Below, piece by piece: positions 17,308 to 26,499 of a DNA stretch of 64,000 nucleotides. Where the stretch lies: assembly GCA_013334485.1 (NCBI GenBank), contig JAAXXL010000005.1, positions 1 through 64,000 of the forward strand, read 5' to 3'. This DNA is from Chlorobiaceae bacterium (GTDB taxonomy: Bacteria; Bacteroidota; Chlorobiia; Chlorobiales; Chlorobiaceae). Each line of letters starts with the position of its first letter. Positions within the stretch are counted from its first letter, which is position 1. Under the pieces are notes generated by a model that saw only the letters and a program-made list of their open reading frames with translations, did not search any database and was not told the DNA's origin. A program made the position numbers and the translations under genes.

Positions 17308-18660
17308 CTATTTACCGGGTGAACCACCGCTGTTTTTTATTTTCTTCAGCAGCGTTTCGGCCTTTGCGGCAATTTTTTCTGGCAGATGACTCGCCTGATT
17401 TTCAGAACGGGCGTAGAGCGACCGGTCAAGTGCGTCGAGCAGTGCTGTGACTTCGATAATAACGTCATCAGGGGTTCCTTTTTCCTTCAGCGCCGCGTTC
17501 AGCTCTTTTCTTGTCAATCCCCCGGGAGTGCTTATCCCTTTCTCTTCGAGCAGAGCCAAAAGCTGTTGTTTGACGTTTATAGCAGAGGGTTCGATTATTG
17601 AAGCAGGCTCTCCGTTTCGTCTTGCTGCAGGAGTTTTTTTCTGCTGCTGCCGTTTTTTTCTGAGTATGAATAGAGCAGCGCCCCCAAGCAGCAGCACGCA
17701 TGAAGGTATCCAAAGAGTGCTCATTATTTCCGGATATTCACCTTCACTGCTTTGCAAAGAGAGGCGTGCGTCAGAGGGTATGGCACCTTGAGCCGGTCTG
17801 CTTACCCTTATGCTGATAGCGTTGGACTGAACTGTTTTGAACTGTGCTGTTTCGGGGTTGAACACAACGGTGCTGATTGCCGGGATGGTGAAGTTTCCTT
17901 CCCGTTGTGGCCAGGCCGTAACTGCTAACGTTTTGCTTCCCGCAGTCTCAACAGACTCTTTGTTCAGGGTTGTGGCTACATCCGGTGGGTTCTGCCGGAA
18001 ACTTTCCGGCAGATGGAGGGCTGGAAGTTTGAGGGTAAACAGGTTTCCGGTTCCGGAAAGTATCAGTTTAAGTTTAAGGGGTTCTCCTGCTTTCAGGGCC
18101 GATTTATCTGCAACGAGTTTCAGCTCGAATGTCCCGACAGCGCCGGAGAATCCTTTCGGGAGCGGCTCGGGTAGTGCCCTGGCTGAGATTGAAATATTTG
18201 GAGCCTTGAGTTGCTGGCGGTTTTCTGGTGGAGGACTTTCGCTATTCAGAAGCGGATCCGGAGTGACAGAGCAAAGCATTGTGTAGCCTGAAATCCTTAT
18301 GGTGCCGCTTTGTACGGGGGCAACTCTGAAACGCTTCACCACAGCCGTTCTGAATTGTTCGCCGTTGATGGTAGCCGGTAAACTTTTGATATAGCGTTCA
18401 GTCTCCGCTTCTCTTGCCCAGATGCCCTGAAATGAAGGGTTGGTTTCATTGGATATTTTCGGGGCGATCTCTTTGAAGTAGAGGCGGTAGGTGAGCAGCG
18501 CCTCCTGGCCGACCCATGGACGGGTGTTGCTTATCGAAGAGAGGAGGAATGGTTTCTTCTCCCTGTTGCCTCCGGCAGCACGAGCAGAGGGTGCAAAGCA
18601 GAGCAGTGTCACAAGAAGCACGGCCAACCGGAACCGGAAATAAAATACTCGTCCAGCCAT
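17308..18660 (-). CDS. BatD-like aerotolerance protein
   Basis: A 450-residue protein with a signal peptide (FRLAVLLVTLLCFAPSARA) and a periplasmic beta-sandwich region typical of BatD (VGQEALLTYRLYF..., then repeated LKAGEPLKLKLILSGTGN). One transmembrane helix (LWIPSCVLLLGGAALFIL, about residue 320) is followed by a cytoplasmic basic tail. BatD belongs to the Bat/MoxR system, linked to oxygen or stress tolerance. Here it is separated by more than 9 kb from moxR, batA and batB, and lies 5 bases after proC on the same strand. Confidence 0.82.
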   Translation of the reverse strand: MAGRVFYFRFRLAVLLVTLLCFAPSARAAGGNREKKPFLLSSISNTRPWVGQEALLTYRLYFKEIAPKISNETNPSFQGIWAREAETERYIKSLPATINGEQFRTAVVKRFRVAPVQSGTIRISGYTMLCSVTPDPLLNSESPPPENRQQLKAPNISISARALPEPLPKGFSGAVGTFELKLVADKSALKAGEPLKLKLILSGTGNLFTLKLPALHLPESFRQNPPDVATTLNKESVETAGSKTLAVTAWPQREGNFTIPAISTVVFNPETAQFKTVQSNAISIRVSRPAQGAIPSDARLSLQSSEGEYPEIMSTLWIPSCVLLLGGAALFILRKKRQQQKKTPAARRNGEPASIIEPSAINVKQQLLALLEEKGISTPGGLTRKELNAALKEKGTPDDVIIEVTALLDALDRSLYARSENQASHLPEKIAAKAETLLKKIKNSGGSPGK

Positions 18661-18665
18661 AGCAG

Positions 18666-19466
18666 TTACTTCATAAGTTCCCTGGAGCGCGCTGCCGCTG
18701 CTGCAACGGTTTCCACCAGAATCTGCCGGATATTTTGTTCATCCATTATCTTCAGTCCGGCTTCCGTAGTTCCTCCCGGAGTTGTTACCTCCCGTTTGAG
18801 CTCTTCCGGACTTTTGACTCCAGAGAGTACCATTTTGGCAGCTCCAAGCATGGTTTGTGCACTGAGGAGACGGGCTTCTTCACCCGTAAGACCGCAGGCT
18901 GCACCACCAGCGGCAAGCGCATCAAGAATATGGAACATATAGGCAGGGCCGCTTCCTGAGAGTGCTGTTGCGGCATCCATCTGCGACTCATCAAGAACTA
19001 CAACCTTTCCAATAGCGCTGAACAGGTCACAGGCAAGGTTGACGTCCTCATCTGTAGCCATTTTTCCTCTGCTGACAGCAGTCATCCCTTCACCAACAAA
19101 TGCGGGTGTATTGGGCATGACACGAATCACTTTTGTGCTTTCGTGTGCGTTTTTTCTGATAAAATCCGAGGATATCCCCGCAGCTACACTGATCAGCAGA
19201 TGATCTTTTCCGAGCGCTGGCTTCAGCACTCCGACCACTTCGGCAATCTGGTAGGGTTTGACGGCAAGGATGATTACCCTGGAGCACTGTGCAAGCTCTT
19301 CAATAGAGTGGCAGGGTTTAACCGGATAGTCGGCGGCAACGGAGGCTATTGCAGCGGGTTCCCGGTCGTAACCGGAAATAACAGTATCTGCTTTGCCAGA
19401 CAGACCGGCAATAAGCGCACGGGCTATTCTTCCTGTTCCGATGAATCCGAGCTGTAAGTTGGGCAT
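18666..19466 (-). CDS. proC: Pyrroline-5-carboxylate reductase
   Basis: ProC reduces pyrroline-5-carboxylate to proline with NAD(P)H. The 266-residue protein has the Rossmann motif GFIGTGRIARALI, the VKPYQI segment and the proline-binding ATALSGSGPAYMF and TTPGGTTEAGL. Length matches the family. The batD-like gene starts 5 bases after its stop. Confidence 0.95.
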   Translation of the reverse strand: MPNLQLGFIGTGRIARALIAGLSGKADTVISGYDREPAAIASVAADYPVKPCHSIEELAQCSRVIILAVKPYQIAEVVGVLKPALGKDHLLISVAAGISSDFIRKNAHESTKVIRVMPNTPAFVGEGMTAVSRGKMATDEDVNLACDLFSAIGKVVVLDESQMDAATALSGSGPAYMFHILDALAAGGAACGLTGEEARLLSAQTMLGAAKMVLSGVKSPEELKREVTTPGGTTEAGLKIMDEQNIRQILVETVAAAAARSRELMK

Positions 19467-19562
19467 GAATTTATCTGTTTTTATAATAGGTCCCCGTAAA
19501 TCGTTTAGATATGTACACTTTTTCAGTCAATTTTCCACTTCTCTGCCAATGGAGATTGATTG

Positions 19563-19820
19563 TCAGCGGTAGCGCAGTTTCAGAACAAGAATAACCATGA
19601 GCAGAATGAGGGAGATGCTGTTGGCCGCAATCATCGGCAGGTCGTTCTTTGCTATGCCGTAGAGGAGCCAGAGTACAATACCGGTATTCATTGCAACAGC
19701 CCATATCAGGCTGATGTCGCGCGTTCTTCGGGTTTTGAAAATTCGTAAAGCCTGTGGCAGGAATGCCAGGGTGGTAATGATGCCGGCAGCATAGCCGAGA
19801 TATTCAGTGTGTTGCATCAT
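19563..19820 (-). CDS. SemiSWEET-type transporter
   Basis: An 85-residue protein with three transmembrane helices and the PQ-loop motif TLAFLPQALRIFKTR in the first, followed by TRDISLIWAVAMNTG in the second. SemiSWEETs dimerise to form a sugar-type uniporter in the inner membrane; the substrate cannot be told from sequence. Two start codons are adjacent (19820 and 19817). It appears monocistronic. Confidence 0.87.
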   Translation of the reverse strand: MMQHTEYLGYAAGIITTLAFLPQALRIFKTRRTRDISLIWAVAMNTGIVLWLLYGIAKNDLPMIAANSISLILLMVILVLKLRYR

Positions 19821-19916
19821 TTTTTATACTTGCTTTATGCTGATACTTTTTTGTTGTACAAAATAAGCAGGATGCCTGATATTACCGAGGCCTTGAAGAG
19901 AATGATTGTTATAAAC

Positions 19917-19947
19917 AAAAAAAGGCAGGAGATCATCCTGCCTTTTT
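19917..19947 (-). terminator. Terminator of the first cytochrome c gene
   Basis: The stem AAGGCAGGA/TCCTGCCTT has A-runs and T-runs on both sides, so it could work in both directions. It lies about 20 bases after the stop of the cytochrome gene. Confidence 0.85.
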
Positions 19948-19967
19948 TGCTGAGGTACAAAATTTTA

Positions 19968-20291
19968 TTACTTGATCATGTATGCCACTGCATCAGCAAT
20001 TTGGACATCGGTCAGCTTCGCATTGCCACCCTTAGGAGGCATCATGCCAACAGCACCCTTGAATCCCTTGGTGGCATTGGATACCAGAACAGCATTGCCT
20101 TTTTTGATGCGAGGTGCCCATGCAGCCTTGTCACCGAGTTTAGGGGCGCCCATCAGGCCTGTTTTATGGCAGGTTACACAGCTTGCATCGTAAACCGCTT
20201 TACCGGCAGCAGCATTTGCAGCAGATGCATCGGTAGAGCCGATAGCAAAAACAAAAAGCGCACAAAGGGACGCAGAGATAATACGAGACAT
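19968..20291 (-). CDS. Monohaem cytochrome c (c-555-like), copy 1
   Basis: A 107-residue precursor: signal peptide (MSRIISASLCALFVFAIG...AS), then a class I cytochrome with haem motif CVTCH (C38, C41, H42) and axial methionine in VGMMPPKGG. Small c-555 cytochromes of green sulfur bacteria are periplasmic carriers that move electrons to the reaction-centre-bound cytochrome. It is very close to the next gene: about 22 differences over 107 aligned residues counted by eye. Each has its own terminator. Confidence 0.88.
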   Translation of the reverse strand: MSRIISASLCALFVFAIGSTDASAANAAAGKAVYDASCVTCHKTGLMGAPKLGDKAAWAPRIKKGNAVLVSNATKGFKGAVGMMPPKGGNAKLTDVQIADAVAYMIK

Positions 20292-20461
20292 AGGGGTTAC
20301 TCCTTTTTATTGTTTTCGGGGTTGTTATGGGATGATGTGCTGTTGTGCGCGTGTAGACACAAACCTCTATTAATACGATTTAAACACAAGCTATCCAAAT
20401 ATTCGCACAAAAATCGTCCGATATTTATGGCGATTGTGCATGCATTGAGTATTAATGGCGC

Positions 20462-20498
20462 AAAAAAGAGCGGGAGCAGGTTAATTCAGCTCCCGTTC
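20462..20498 (-). terminator. Terminator of the second cytochrome c gene
   Basis: Read on the minus strand, GAACGGGAGC pairs with GCTCCCGCTC and is followed by TTTTTT. It starts about 20 bases after the gene's stop. Confidence 0.85.
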
Positions 20499-20519
20499 AG
20501 AACAGATCGGATGGGGTTC

Positions 20520-20852
20520 CTACTTTGATCCGGAAACCATGTATGCTACGGCATTGCCTACCTGAATGTCAGTAAGTTTGGCGTTGCCGCCTTTTGGAGG
20601 CATCATGCCAACTTTACCCTGAAACCCCTTGATGGAGTGCGAAACAAGCACAGCTTCGCCCTGTTTGATTCGAGGAGCCCATGCGGCCTTGTCGCCAAGC
20701 TTGGGTGCACCCATCAGGCCTGTTTTATGGCAGGTCACACAGCTCGCATCGTAAGTAGCTTTACCCGCAGCAGCATTTGCTGCAAAGGCATCAGAAGAGC
20801 TGAAAGCAAAAACAACGAGCGAACAAAGGGCCGCAGTGATAATACGAGACAT
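20520..20852 (-). CDS. Monohaem cytochrome c (c-555-like), copy 2
   Basis: A 110-residue precursor starting at the ATG at 20852, preceded by a GGAG site. An upstream in-frame start at 20930 is rejected because the signal peptide begins at MSRIITAALC. Signal peptide, haem motif CVTCH and axial-methionine region VGMMPPKGG match copy 1. The mature C-terminus is three residues longer (SGSK). It probably arose by tandem duplication and may differ in partner or expression. Confidence 0.88.
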   Translation of the reverse strand: MSRIITAALCSLVVFAFSSSDAFAANAAAGKATYDASCVTCHKTGLMGAPKLGDKAAWAPRIKQGEAVLVSHSIKGFQGKVGMMPPKGGNAKLTDIQVGNAVAYMVSGSK

Positions 20853-21004
20853 AAAATACTCCTTTACAATTAGAGACAAGTTTTTGTGTGCAAGCTTGCA
20901 CACCTTCTTAGTAGTACAACTAAAATACAAGCAATCCTAATTATTGTAAAATATTTTCTCATCCAATGGTGTTCGGATCAGTTCGTTTTGACTTATATGG
21001 AAAT

Positions 21005-21034
21005 AAAAAAAGGGAGCCTGTGGTGCAGGCTCCC
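21005..21034 (-). terminator. Terminator of the lipoprotein cytochrome gene
   Basis: GGGAGCCTG pairs with CAGGCTCCC around TGGTG. On the minus strand it is followed by seven Ts. It starts about 30 bases after the stop. Confidence 0.88.
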
Positions 21035-21063
21035 GAAGATGAAATAGCTTGGGGGTTGGTTTT

Positions 21064-21495
21064 TTACTTTGATACCTCGACCAGATAGTTGACAACACTC
21101 TTGATCTCGTCATCGGTAAGCGTTGAACCGCCCTTCGCAGGCATCATCCCAACCTTGCCCTGGAACCCTTTGATGGCATTGCTTTCAACTGTTGCAATTC
21201 CCTGTGCAATACGGGGAGCCCAGTTGGCCTTGTCGCCTGGTTTAGGAGCACCCATCATGGCGGTATCGTGGCACGACGCACAGCTTGCGTCATAGAGGGT
21301 TTTGCCTGCGGCAAGCTTTGGATCCAGCGGAGCGGCTGGAGCAGCAGGTGCTGCTGGCGCTGCCGGAGCTGCTGCAACTGGAGCTGCGGCTTTATCTTCC
21401 GGGAACTCTATTTTTGTCGGTGGTTTTTCAAGTCCGCAGGCACCGAGAGTAAAGAGGCTCACGGTCAAAAGAGGCAGAAGTGGCTTGATGGTCAT
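21064..21495 (-). CDS. Membrane-anchored (lipoprotein) monohaem cytochrome c
   Basis: A 143-residue precursor with lipobox LGAC (C20), so it is lipid-anchored rather than soluble. Residues about 36-57 are an alanine/proline linker (repeated AAP). The C-terminal cytochrome has CASCH (C72, C75, H76) and VGMMPAKGG, clearly paralogous to the two soluble cytochromes downstream. The linker would let the haem domain reach away from the membrane, suiting relay between membrane complexes and soluble c-555. That role is inferred. Confidence 0.87.
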   Translation of the reverse strand: MTIKPLLPLLTVSLFTLGACGLEKPPTKIEFPEDKAAAPVAAAPAAPAAPAAPAAPLDPKLAAGKTLYDASCASCHDTAMMGAPKPGDKANWAPRIAQGIATVESNAIKGFQGKVGMMPAKGGSTLTDDEIKSVVNYLVEVSK

Positions 21496-21560
21496 GAGAG
21501 TGTCGTGTTTAGGTTGTTGAGCAGGAAGAGCTGCTGAAAATAATAGGTACAGTTTAAAAA

Positions 21561-23006
21561 TTATTCGGCGTACGGCAAAATGGTTTTTTCGAAGCTGCCG
21601 GCTTCAACTTGACGCCTCAGGTCATGGCGCGAGAGGCTGTAGAGATGGGTGTAGAAAAGGTTAAAGAGCATGACTGCAGCTTTGGCGGAAGGAGCGGCAA
21701 ACCCTCTTGTTATCGAGTTTTTAATTGTGAATATTTTCCGGGTCAGGTCGGCGTAGCTTTCCACAAAAGCTTCAAGATCAATGTTCTTTGGCTGGTAGAG
21801 CATCTCTTGACCAAAGGTGTAGCGGAATGCGGTGATGTCTCGGGGATCAAAGAGCAAACGCCCCTCCTCTTTCAGGCGTTCGAAAACCCTGGTGCCGGGA
21901 GTGGGACGCAGAATATTGATACCGGGGACGTCGAGCCCTGTTTCACTTATAAAATCAAGAATTGCTGCCGGGGTGTCGAGTGTATCGCCATCAAGGCCGT
22001 AAATAAAACTGCCATAAAGACTGATACCGGCTTTTCTGATGTTTTGTATTGCTCCGGCAAGTTCTGTACTTCTGTTCTGGTTTTTTTTGTGGGCGCTGCG
22101 GCTTTTGGCTTCAACACTCTCTATGCCGACAAGCAGAGCACGGCATCCTGACAGGGCAAAGGTCTCCAGCAGTTCGTGCTGCTGGCCGAGTGTTGTTGTC
22201 GCCTGGCCGAACCAGCTTATCTTCAGGGGTGTCAGTTGACGGAAAAGCTCATTGGCATAAGCCGGATCAGCGTTGATGGAGTCATCAACAAAAAAGAAAA
22301 TCCGGTGATCATGCTGCTGAAAGCGGGCAACTTCACTGACTATATCGCTGATTGCCCTTCGGCGGAGTGTGTGACCGTTGAGCACATGCACATTGCAGAA
22401 ATCACAGTTGTGCGGGCACCCTCTTCCGGTCTGGATCAGGTTTGTTGTGAAGTAACGGCTTTTGATCAGAGCGTTTTTACTGACAGGTTTGGCTTCTCCC
22501 ATGTCAGGAAATTTGTTGGAGTGGTAATCGGGCTTAAGAGCCCCCCTTTTGAGGTCTGTGAGTACCTTTTTCCACAGGTCGTCGGCCTCCCCTTGAACAA
22601 GCAGGTCGGCATGAGGTCGGCATGAATCCGCAAAGAGCGTTACATGAGCCCCTCCAAGCGCAACCGGGGTTCCCCTTGCTCGAAGCCGGTCGGCAAGGTC
22701 AAACGCCTGTCTTGCCATTCCGGTTTGCACACTGATTCCAACAAGATCCCAGTGCTCGTGGAACGGAAACTCTTCAAAGCGCATGTCGCAGATCGTTTGC
22801 CGGACACCCTCTACCTCAATGGAACTGAGGATCATTAGTGAAAGGGGTGGAATGGCAAACTGGCTTTTTTTGATGAGGTTTCTCAGCGAGCCGTTGAACC
22901 AGCTTGTAATGACGTTGCTCTTCGTGTCGCTGTAAAGTGACCGGGCGCCGTCAACCCCGCTTTCAGAAGGAAGAAAAACCAGCAGAACTTTTTTATGAGC
23001 GGTCAT
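21561..23006 (-). CDS. B12-binding-domain radical SAM protein
   Basis: A 481-residue protein with an N-terminal cobalamin-binding-like domain (residues about 1-150, GISVQTG...ALGGAHVTLF...VQGEAD). The radical SAM core follows, with cluster cysteines C197-x3-C201-x2-C204 (GRGCPHNCDFCNVH), then FIYGLDGDT and a helical C-terminal region. Members of this class include methyltransferases and cyclases of bacteriochlorophyll and hopanoid synthesis, such as BchE, BchQ/BchR and HpnP. The substrate cannot be assigned here. It starts 5 bases after the TPR gene, so the two are probably co-transcribed. Confidence 0.85.
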   Translation of the reverse strand: MTAHKKVLLVFLPSESGVDGARSLYSDTKSNVITSWFNGSLRNLIKKSQFAIPPLSLMILSSIEVEGVRQTICDMRFEEFPFHEHWDLVGISVQTGMARQAFDLADRLRARGTPVALGGAHVTLFADSCRPHADLLVQGEADDLWKKVLTDLKRGALKPDYHSNKFPDMGEAKPVSKNALIKSRYFTTNLIQTGRGCPHNCDFCNVHVLNGHTLRRRAISDIVSEVARFQQHDHRIFFFVDDSINADPAYANELFRQLTPLKISWFGQATTTLGQQHELLETFALSGCRALLVGIESVEAKSRSAHKKNQNRSTELAGAIQNIRKAGISLYGSFIYGLDGDTLDTPAAILDFISETGLDVPGINILRPTPGTRVFERLKEEGRLLFDPRDITAFRYTFGQEMLYQPKNIDLEAFVESYADLTRKIFTIKNSITRGFAAPSAKAAVMLFNLFYTHLYSLSRHDLRRQVEAGSFEKTILPYAE

Positions 23007-23011
23007 TGATT

Positions 23012-23680
23012 TTACCAGTCCCGGTTGTTGCGGCTTTCCTTTGCTGGCGCTTTACTGCTCCGGGGAATCTGGCGCATCAGTGAGGACTCATCCTGCTGAG
23101 CTTTTTCAAGAATGCGTGACGCCACATCACTGCCGATACCCTGGTCGGATTTTGCATTATCCAGGCTGCCGGATCCGGATGAGGGGGGAGGCGGGGGCTT
23201 TTCAATGTCGCGAAGGTAGCGGCGTACTATTTCATAATTTATTTTTGCATCACCGTCATCCGGATCACTGAGCAGTACCGATTTAAAGCGTGCCAGTGAA
23301 CGTCGGAAAAGCTCGGTTTTTCTGTTTTTTTCGCTTGCAGCGATAGCGCTCATGGCAAGAGCGTTCCCTTCGTTGAAAAGGGCTTTTCGTGCTATCGTCT
23401 GTTGTTTCGGTGTATAGACGGTCTTGTGAGCAAAGAGGGTTGCTGCATCACTGTATTTGCCTTGCATGTAGAGGGCGCAAGCAAGGTTGTAACGCGACGC
23501 TACGGCTCCTTTCGGTTCACTGCCTGCTTGCAGCAGATTACGGTATGCCTGTTCAGCCCGATTGTAGGCGCGTGCTTCATAGAGGGCATCGGCCTTGAGT
23601 TTCATGCGATACTCCTCAAGCACCTCCTGCAGGGGGGAGGTAAATGCAACAAAAAGCAAAAGTACCGAAAGAGTGATCAT
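23012..23680 (-). CDS. Bat-type TPR protein
   Basis: A 222-residue protein with an N-terminal hydrophobic signal or anchor (ITLSVLLLFVAFTS). TPR-like helices follow (ALYEARAYNRAEQAYRNLL, ASRYNLACALYMQGKYSDAA, ALFNEGNALA), then a PPPPPSSGSGS linker and a charged tail. The pattern AR-FNEGNALA...INYE is that of BatC/BatE-like TPR proteins of the aerotolerance system. It is not next to the other bat genes in this window but immediately before a radical SAM gene. Confidence 0.75.
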   Translation of the reverse strand: MITLSVLLLFVAFTSPLQEVLEEYRMKLKADALYEARAYNRAEQAYRNLLQAGSEPKGAVASRYNLACALYMQGKYSDAATLFAHKTVYTPKQQTIARKALFNEGNALAMSAIAASEKNRKTELFRRSLARFKSVLLSDPDDGDAKINYEIVRRYLRDIEKPPPPPSSGSGSLDNAKSDQGIGSDVASRILEKAQQDESSLMRQIPRSSKAPAKESRNNRDW

Positions 23681-23713
23681 GACGGGAGATTCTGAACGTT
23701 AGCAGCATCATAA

Positions 23714-23749
23714 ACAGCAAAGCCCCGAGCGTTCAGGGCTTTGCTGTTG
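23714..23749 (-). terminator. Hairpin after the aminotransferase gene
   Basis: AACAGCAAAGCCC and GGGCTTTGCTGTT form a 13-bp perfect stem with a 10-base loop. The minus-strand side is followed by only a short T-run (TTTATG). It separates the aminotransferase from the TPR gene. Confidence 0.65.
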
Positions 23750-23762
23750 ACTCTTGCAGATG

Positions 23763-24902
23763 TCATGCACCGAGAAAGGCCTGCTGTACAGCCTTGACTC
23801 CGGCTCCGATCTCAAAATCAAAGTTGATCTCCTTGAGTGCCCGCTCCAGTCCGCCGATAACCGTCAGCATGTCGAGCTCGTCATAGTAGCCGAGATGGGA
23901 GATACGGAAAATTTTTCCCTTGAACTCATCCTGGCCGGCAGCGACGGTAATGCCGTTGCTGTTTTTCAGCGCTTTGTTGAATGCCGACCATGCAACTCCT
24001 TCCGGAAGCCAGACCGGAGTAACAGCAAATGAGGGTGAGTTACTGAAGAGCTTCATGCCAAGAGCATTGCATCCCTGACGGCAGGCGCTTGCAAGGCTTT
24101 CGTGGCGTTTCCAGATGTTTTCAATTCCTTCAGCCCGTACCATCTGCAGCGCTTCATCGAGGCCGATTACCAGCGAAACCGCAGGAGTGAAGGGTGTGTC
24201 GTCGTCGGCATGGGCCTTGAGTGCTTTTTTAAGGCTCAGGTAGAACTGGGGTATATCTTTCTGGCTATTGATGATATCCTGGGCTCTTTCGGAGATGGCG
24301 ATAAGGGCGAGTCCTGGAGGCATCATGAGCCCCTTTTGGGAGCCGGTAATACAGATATCAACACCCCAGTCATCGAAATGAAACTCGTGAGCACCAACCG
24401 CTGTAATGCCGTCAACCAGCACAAGAGCATCAGAGTTTTCGCGAATGAGTGCGCTGAGTGTCTTAATGTCAGCGGCGGTACCGGTGGATGTTTCCGAATG
24501 GGTCAGGCAGACACCTTTGGCATCAGGGTGCTCTTTAAGCAGTTCGGCAAGGCGTTCGGGTTGAAGGGCTGAACCCCATTCAACTTTTTCTTCAATGCAG
24601 TTGCCGGTAAAGATGCGTACCAGTGAGCCCCAGCGTTCGCCGAACTTGCCGGCGTTGACGGTGATGACCTTGTCACCCTTTTTGAAGAGGCTTGAGATGG
24701 AGGCTTCCATGCCGCCGGTTCCTGAACAGCTCAGCACAACAACCGGCTGGCTGGTTCTGAAGAGATACTTGAGATCCTCATGAACCCTGGTCAGAATCTC
24801 CATGAACTCAGGGTTTCTGTGATGGATAATCGGTGCGGCCATGCGAAGCATGACATTTTCAGGTACCGGCGTCGGTCCCGGAGTAAATAATCTTTTTTTC
24901 AT
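23763..24902 (-). CDS. Class V aminotransferase (alanine/serine-glyoxylate type)
   Basis: A 379-residue PLP enzyme. It opens with the family start FTPGPTPVPENV and has the cofactor-binding SGTGGMEA, HSETSTGT, VDGITAVGAHEF and the Schiff-base lysine K190 in TGSQKGLMMPPGL. Relatives are serine-glyoxylate or alanine-glyoxylate aminotransferases and the so-called soluble hydrogenase small subunit. The exact donor is not decided by sequence. It lies 43 bases after carA and may be the last gene of a tsaD-yajC-carA unit. Confidence 0.88.
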   Translation of the reverse strand: MKKRLFTPGPTPVPENVMLRMAAPIIHHRNPEFMEILTRVHEDLKYLFRTSQPVVVLSCSGTGGMEASISSLFKKGDKVITVNAGKFGERWGSLVRIFTGNCIEEKVEWGSALQPERLAELLKEHPDAKGVCLTHSETSTGTAADIKTLSALIRENSDALVLVDGITAVGAHEFHFDDWGVDICITGSQKGLMMPPGLALIAISERAQDIINSQKDIPQFYLSLKKALKAHADDDTPFTPAVSLVIGLDEALQMVRAEGIENIWKRHESLASACRQGCNALGMKLFSNSPSFAVTPVWLPEGVAWSAFNKALKNSNGITVAAGQDEFKGKIFRISHLGYYDELDMLTVIGGLERALKEINFDFEIGAGVKAVQQAFLGA

Positions 24903-24945
24903 CTCTTCAGAAAATGGGTTTTATAATTAAAGAGATCCTCTGCTG

Positions 24946-26067
24946 TCAGTTTTTTGCCTGATCCATCAGCGAGGTAAACTCACCGAACAGGTAGTGCGAA
25001 TCGTGCGGTCCCGGAGCGGCTTCCGGATGGTACTGCACGGAAAAGCAGGGGAGCGATTTGTGTTTCACCCCTTCAACCGTATGATCGTAGAGGTTGAGAT
25101 GGGTCATTTCAAGAGCTTCGGGAAGCGACTCCATGTTTACCGAAAAGCCGTGATTCTGCGACGTTATCTCTATCTTGCTGCTCTTGAGGTTTTTAACCGG
25201 GTGGTTGCTTCCGTGATGACCGAATTTAAGCTTGTAGGTTTCAGCTCCGAAGGCCAGCGAGAGAAGCTGGTGGCCAAGGCAGATACCGAAGATCGGCAGC
25301 GGCTTTGTTGAGCGGTTATACTCAACCAGTTTTTTGATGGTCTCTATGGCGTAACCTACAGCCGACGGATCACCCGGGCCATTGGAAAGAAATACTCCGT
25401 CAGGGTTGAGCTTGATGACATCTTCAGCAGGAGTTCCAGCCTTGAGTACCGTTACCCGGCAGCCCGAGTTCTGCAGCATGCGCAGGATATTTGTTTTGAT
25501 TCCGTAGTCGAGTGCTGCAACATGGTAACGGGCATCGGCTTTTTCAAGTGTGTAGTTTTCACTTGTCGTTACCGTCCTGACCAGATCCTGGCCGCTCATT
25601 TCGGGGCTGTTCAGTGCTTTCTGATGGAGACTTTCGTCATTGGTATCAAGAGCGGAGATAACCCCTCTCATTGCCCCTTTTTCACGGATTTCGCGAACAA
25701 GCTTGCGGGTATCAATCCCGGCAAGCCCCATAATCCCCTCTCTCTTGAGCGCGGAGTCCAGAGATTCGGTCGCTTCAAAGTTGCTGTGGACATTGGAGAG
25801 TTCACTTATAATAAATGCCGAGGCCCACATTTTTGACGATTCATTATCGGAGATGTTGATACCGTAGTTGCCTATCAGGGGATAGGTCATCAGCACCATC
25901 TGACCGGTGTATGACGGGTCGGTAAGAATTTCCTGGTATCCGGTCAGTGATGTATTGAAAACCACCTCGCCGGATCTCTCTCCGATATGGCCGAACGCTG
26001 TTCCTTTATAGACAGATCCGTTTTCCAATACCAATTTTGCTGGAGTTGGCTGCATTATTCTGCTCAT
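24946..26067 (-). CDS. carA: Carbamoyl-phosphate synthase small subunit
   Basis: CarA is the glutaminase subunit that feeds ammonia to CarB for arginine and pyrimidine synthesis. The 373-residue protein has an N-terminal CarA domain ([27 protein letters not shown]) and a class I amidotransferase domain with nucleophile in [15 protein letters not shown] and histidine in [13 protein letters not shown]. Its start overlaps the end of yajC by 4 bases. carB is not in this window. Confidence 0.96.
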   Translation of the reverse strand: MSRIMQPTPAKLVLENGSVYKGTAFGHIGERSGEVVFNTSLTGYQEILTDPSYTGQMVLMTYPLIGNYGINISDNESSKMWASAFIISELSNVHSNFEATESLDSALKREGIMGLAGIDTRKLVREIREKGAMRGVISALDTNDESLHQKALNSPEMSGQDLVRTVTTSENYTLEKADARYHVAALDYGIKTNILRMLQNSGCRVTVLKAGTPAEDVIKLNPDGVFLSNGPGDPSAVGYAIETIKKLVEYNRSTKPLPIFGICLGHQLLSLAFGAETYKLKFGHHGSNHPVKNLKSSKIEITSQNHGFSVNMESLPEALEMTHLNLYDHTVEGVKHKSLPCFSVQYHPEAAPGPHDSHYLFGEFTSLMDQAKN

Positions 26068-26417
26068 TCCTTGGTCGTAAGTTTATCGCCCGAATCCTGT
26101 TTTTCAATATTGGCAACAGCGGTACGGTCGAAGGTGATTTTAGTTGCTTCGTTCACCTGTACAAGTACGGTCTTTTTGTCGCTGTCGATTCCTGCTACCG
26201 TGCCGTGAATACCGCCTATGGTGACAACCTTGTCCCCTCTTTTCAGGCTGTCGAGCACCTTCTCCTTATCTTTCTGCTTTTTCTGCTGCGGGCGGATCAT
26301 GAAAAAGTAGAAAACAATAAAAATAAGAACCATCGGCACAATCTGCAGGAAGGGATTCGGTGCAGGGCCTCCGGCGGGAGGAGCAAAGAGAAGCAGAGCG
26401 AGAATACTATTATGCAT
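26064..26417 (-). CDS. yajC: Preprotein translocase accessory subunit YajC
   Basis: A 117-residue protein with one transmembrane helix ([23 protein letters not shown], about residues 28-50) and the conserved [20 protein letters not shown] domain. YajC associates with SecDF at the SecYEG translocon. A glycine/proline-rich stretch ([10 protein letters not shown]) precedes the helix. It is translationally coupled to carA through an ATG/TGA-type overlap. Confidence 0.95.
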   Translation of the reverse strand: MHNSILALLLFAPPAGGPAPNPFLQIVPMVLIFIVFYFFMIRPQQKKQKDKEKVLDSLKRGDKVVTIGGIHGTVAGIDSDKKTVLVQVNEATKITFDRTAVANIEKQDSGDKLTTKE

Positions 26418-26499
26418 GGTTACGTCGTAATATTTATAAAAAATCGTTACAGCTTTAATTTGTGAGCAATAATGTAATGTATTTATAGAACTATTTCAA

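Noticed and set aside
17837-18286. Plus-strand frame inside the batD-like gene
   Set aside because: Antisense to a gene with signal peptide, domain and membrane helix; no independent support.
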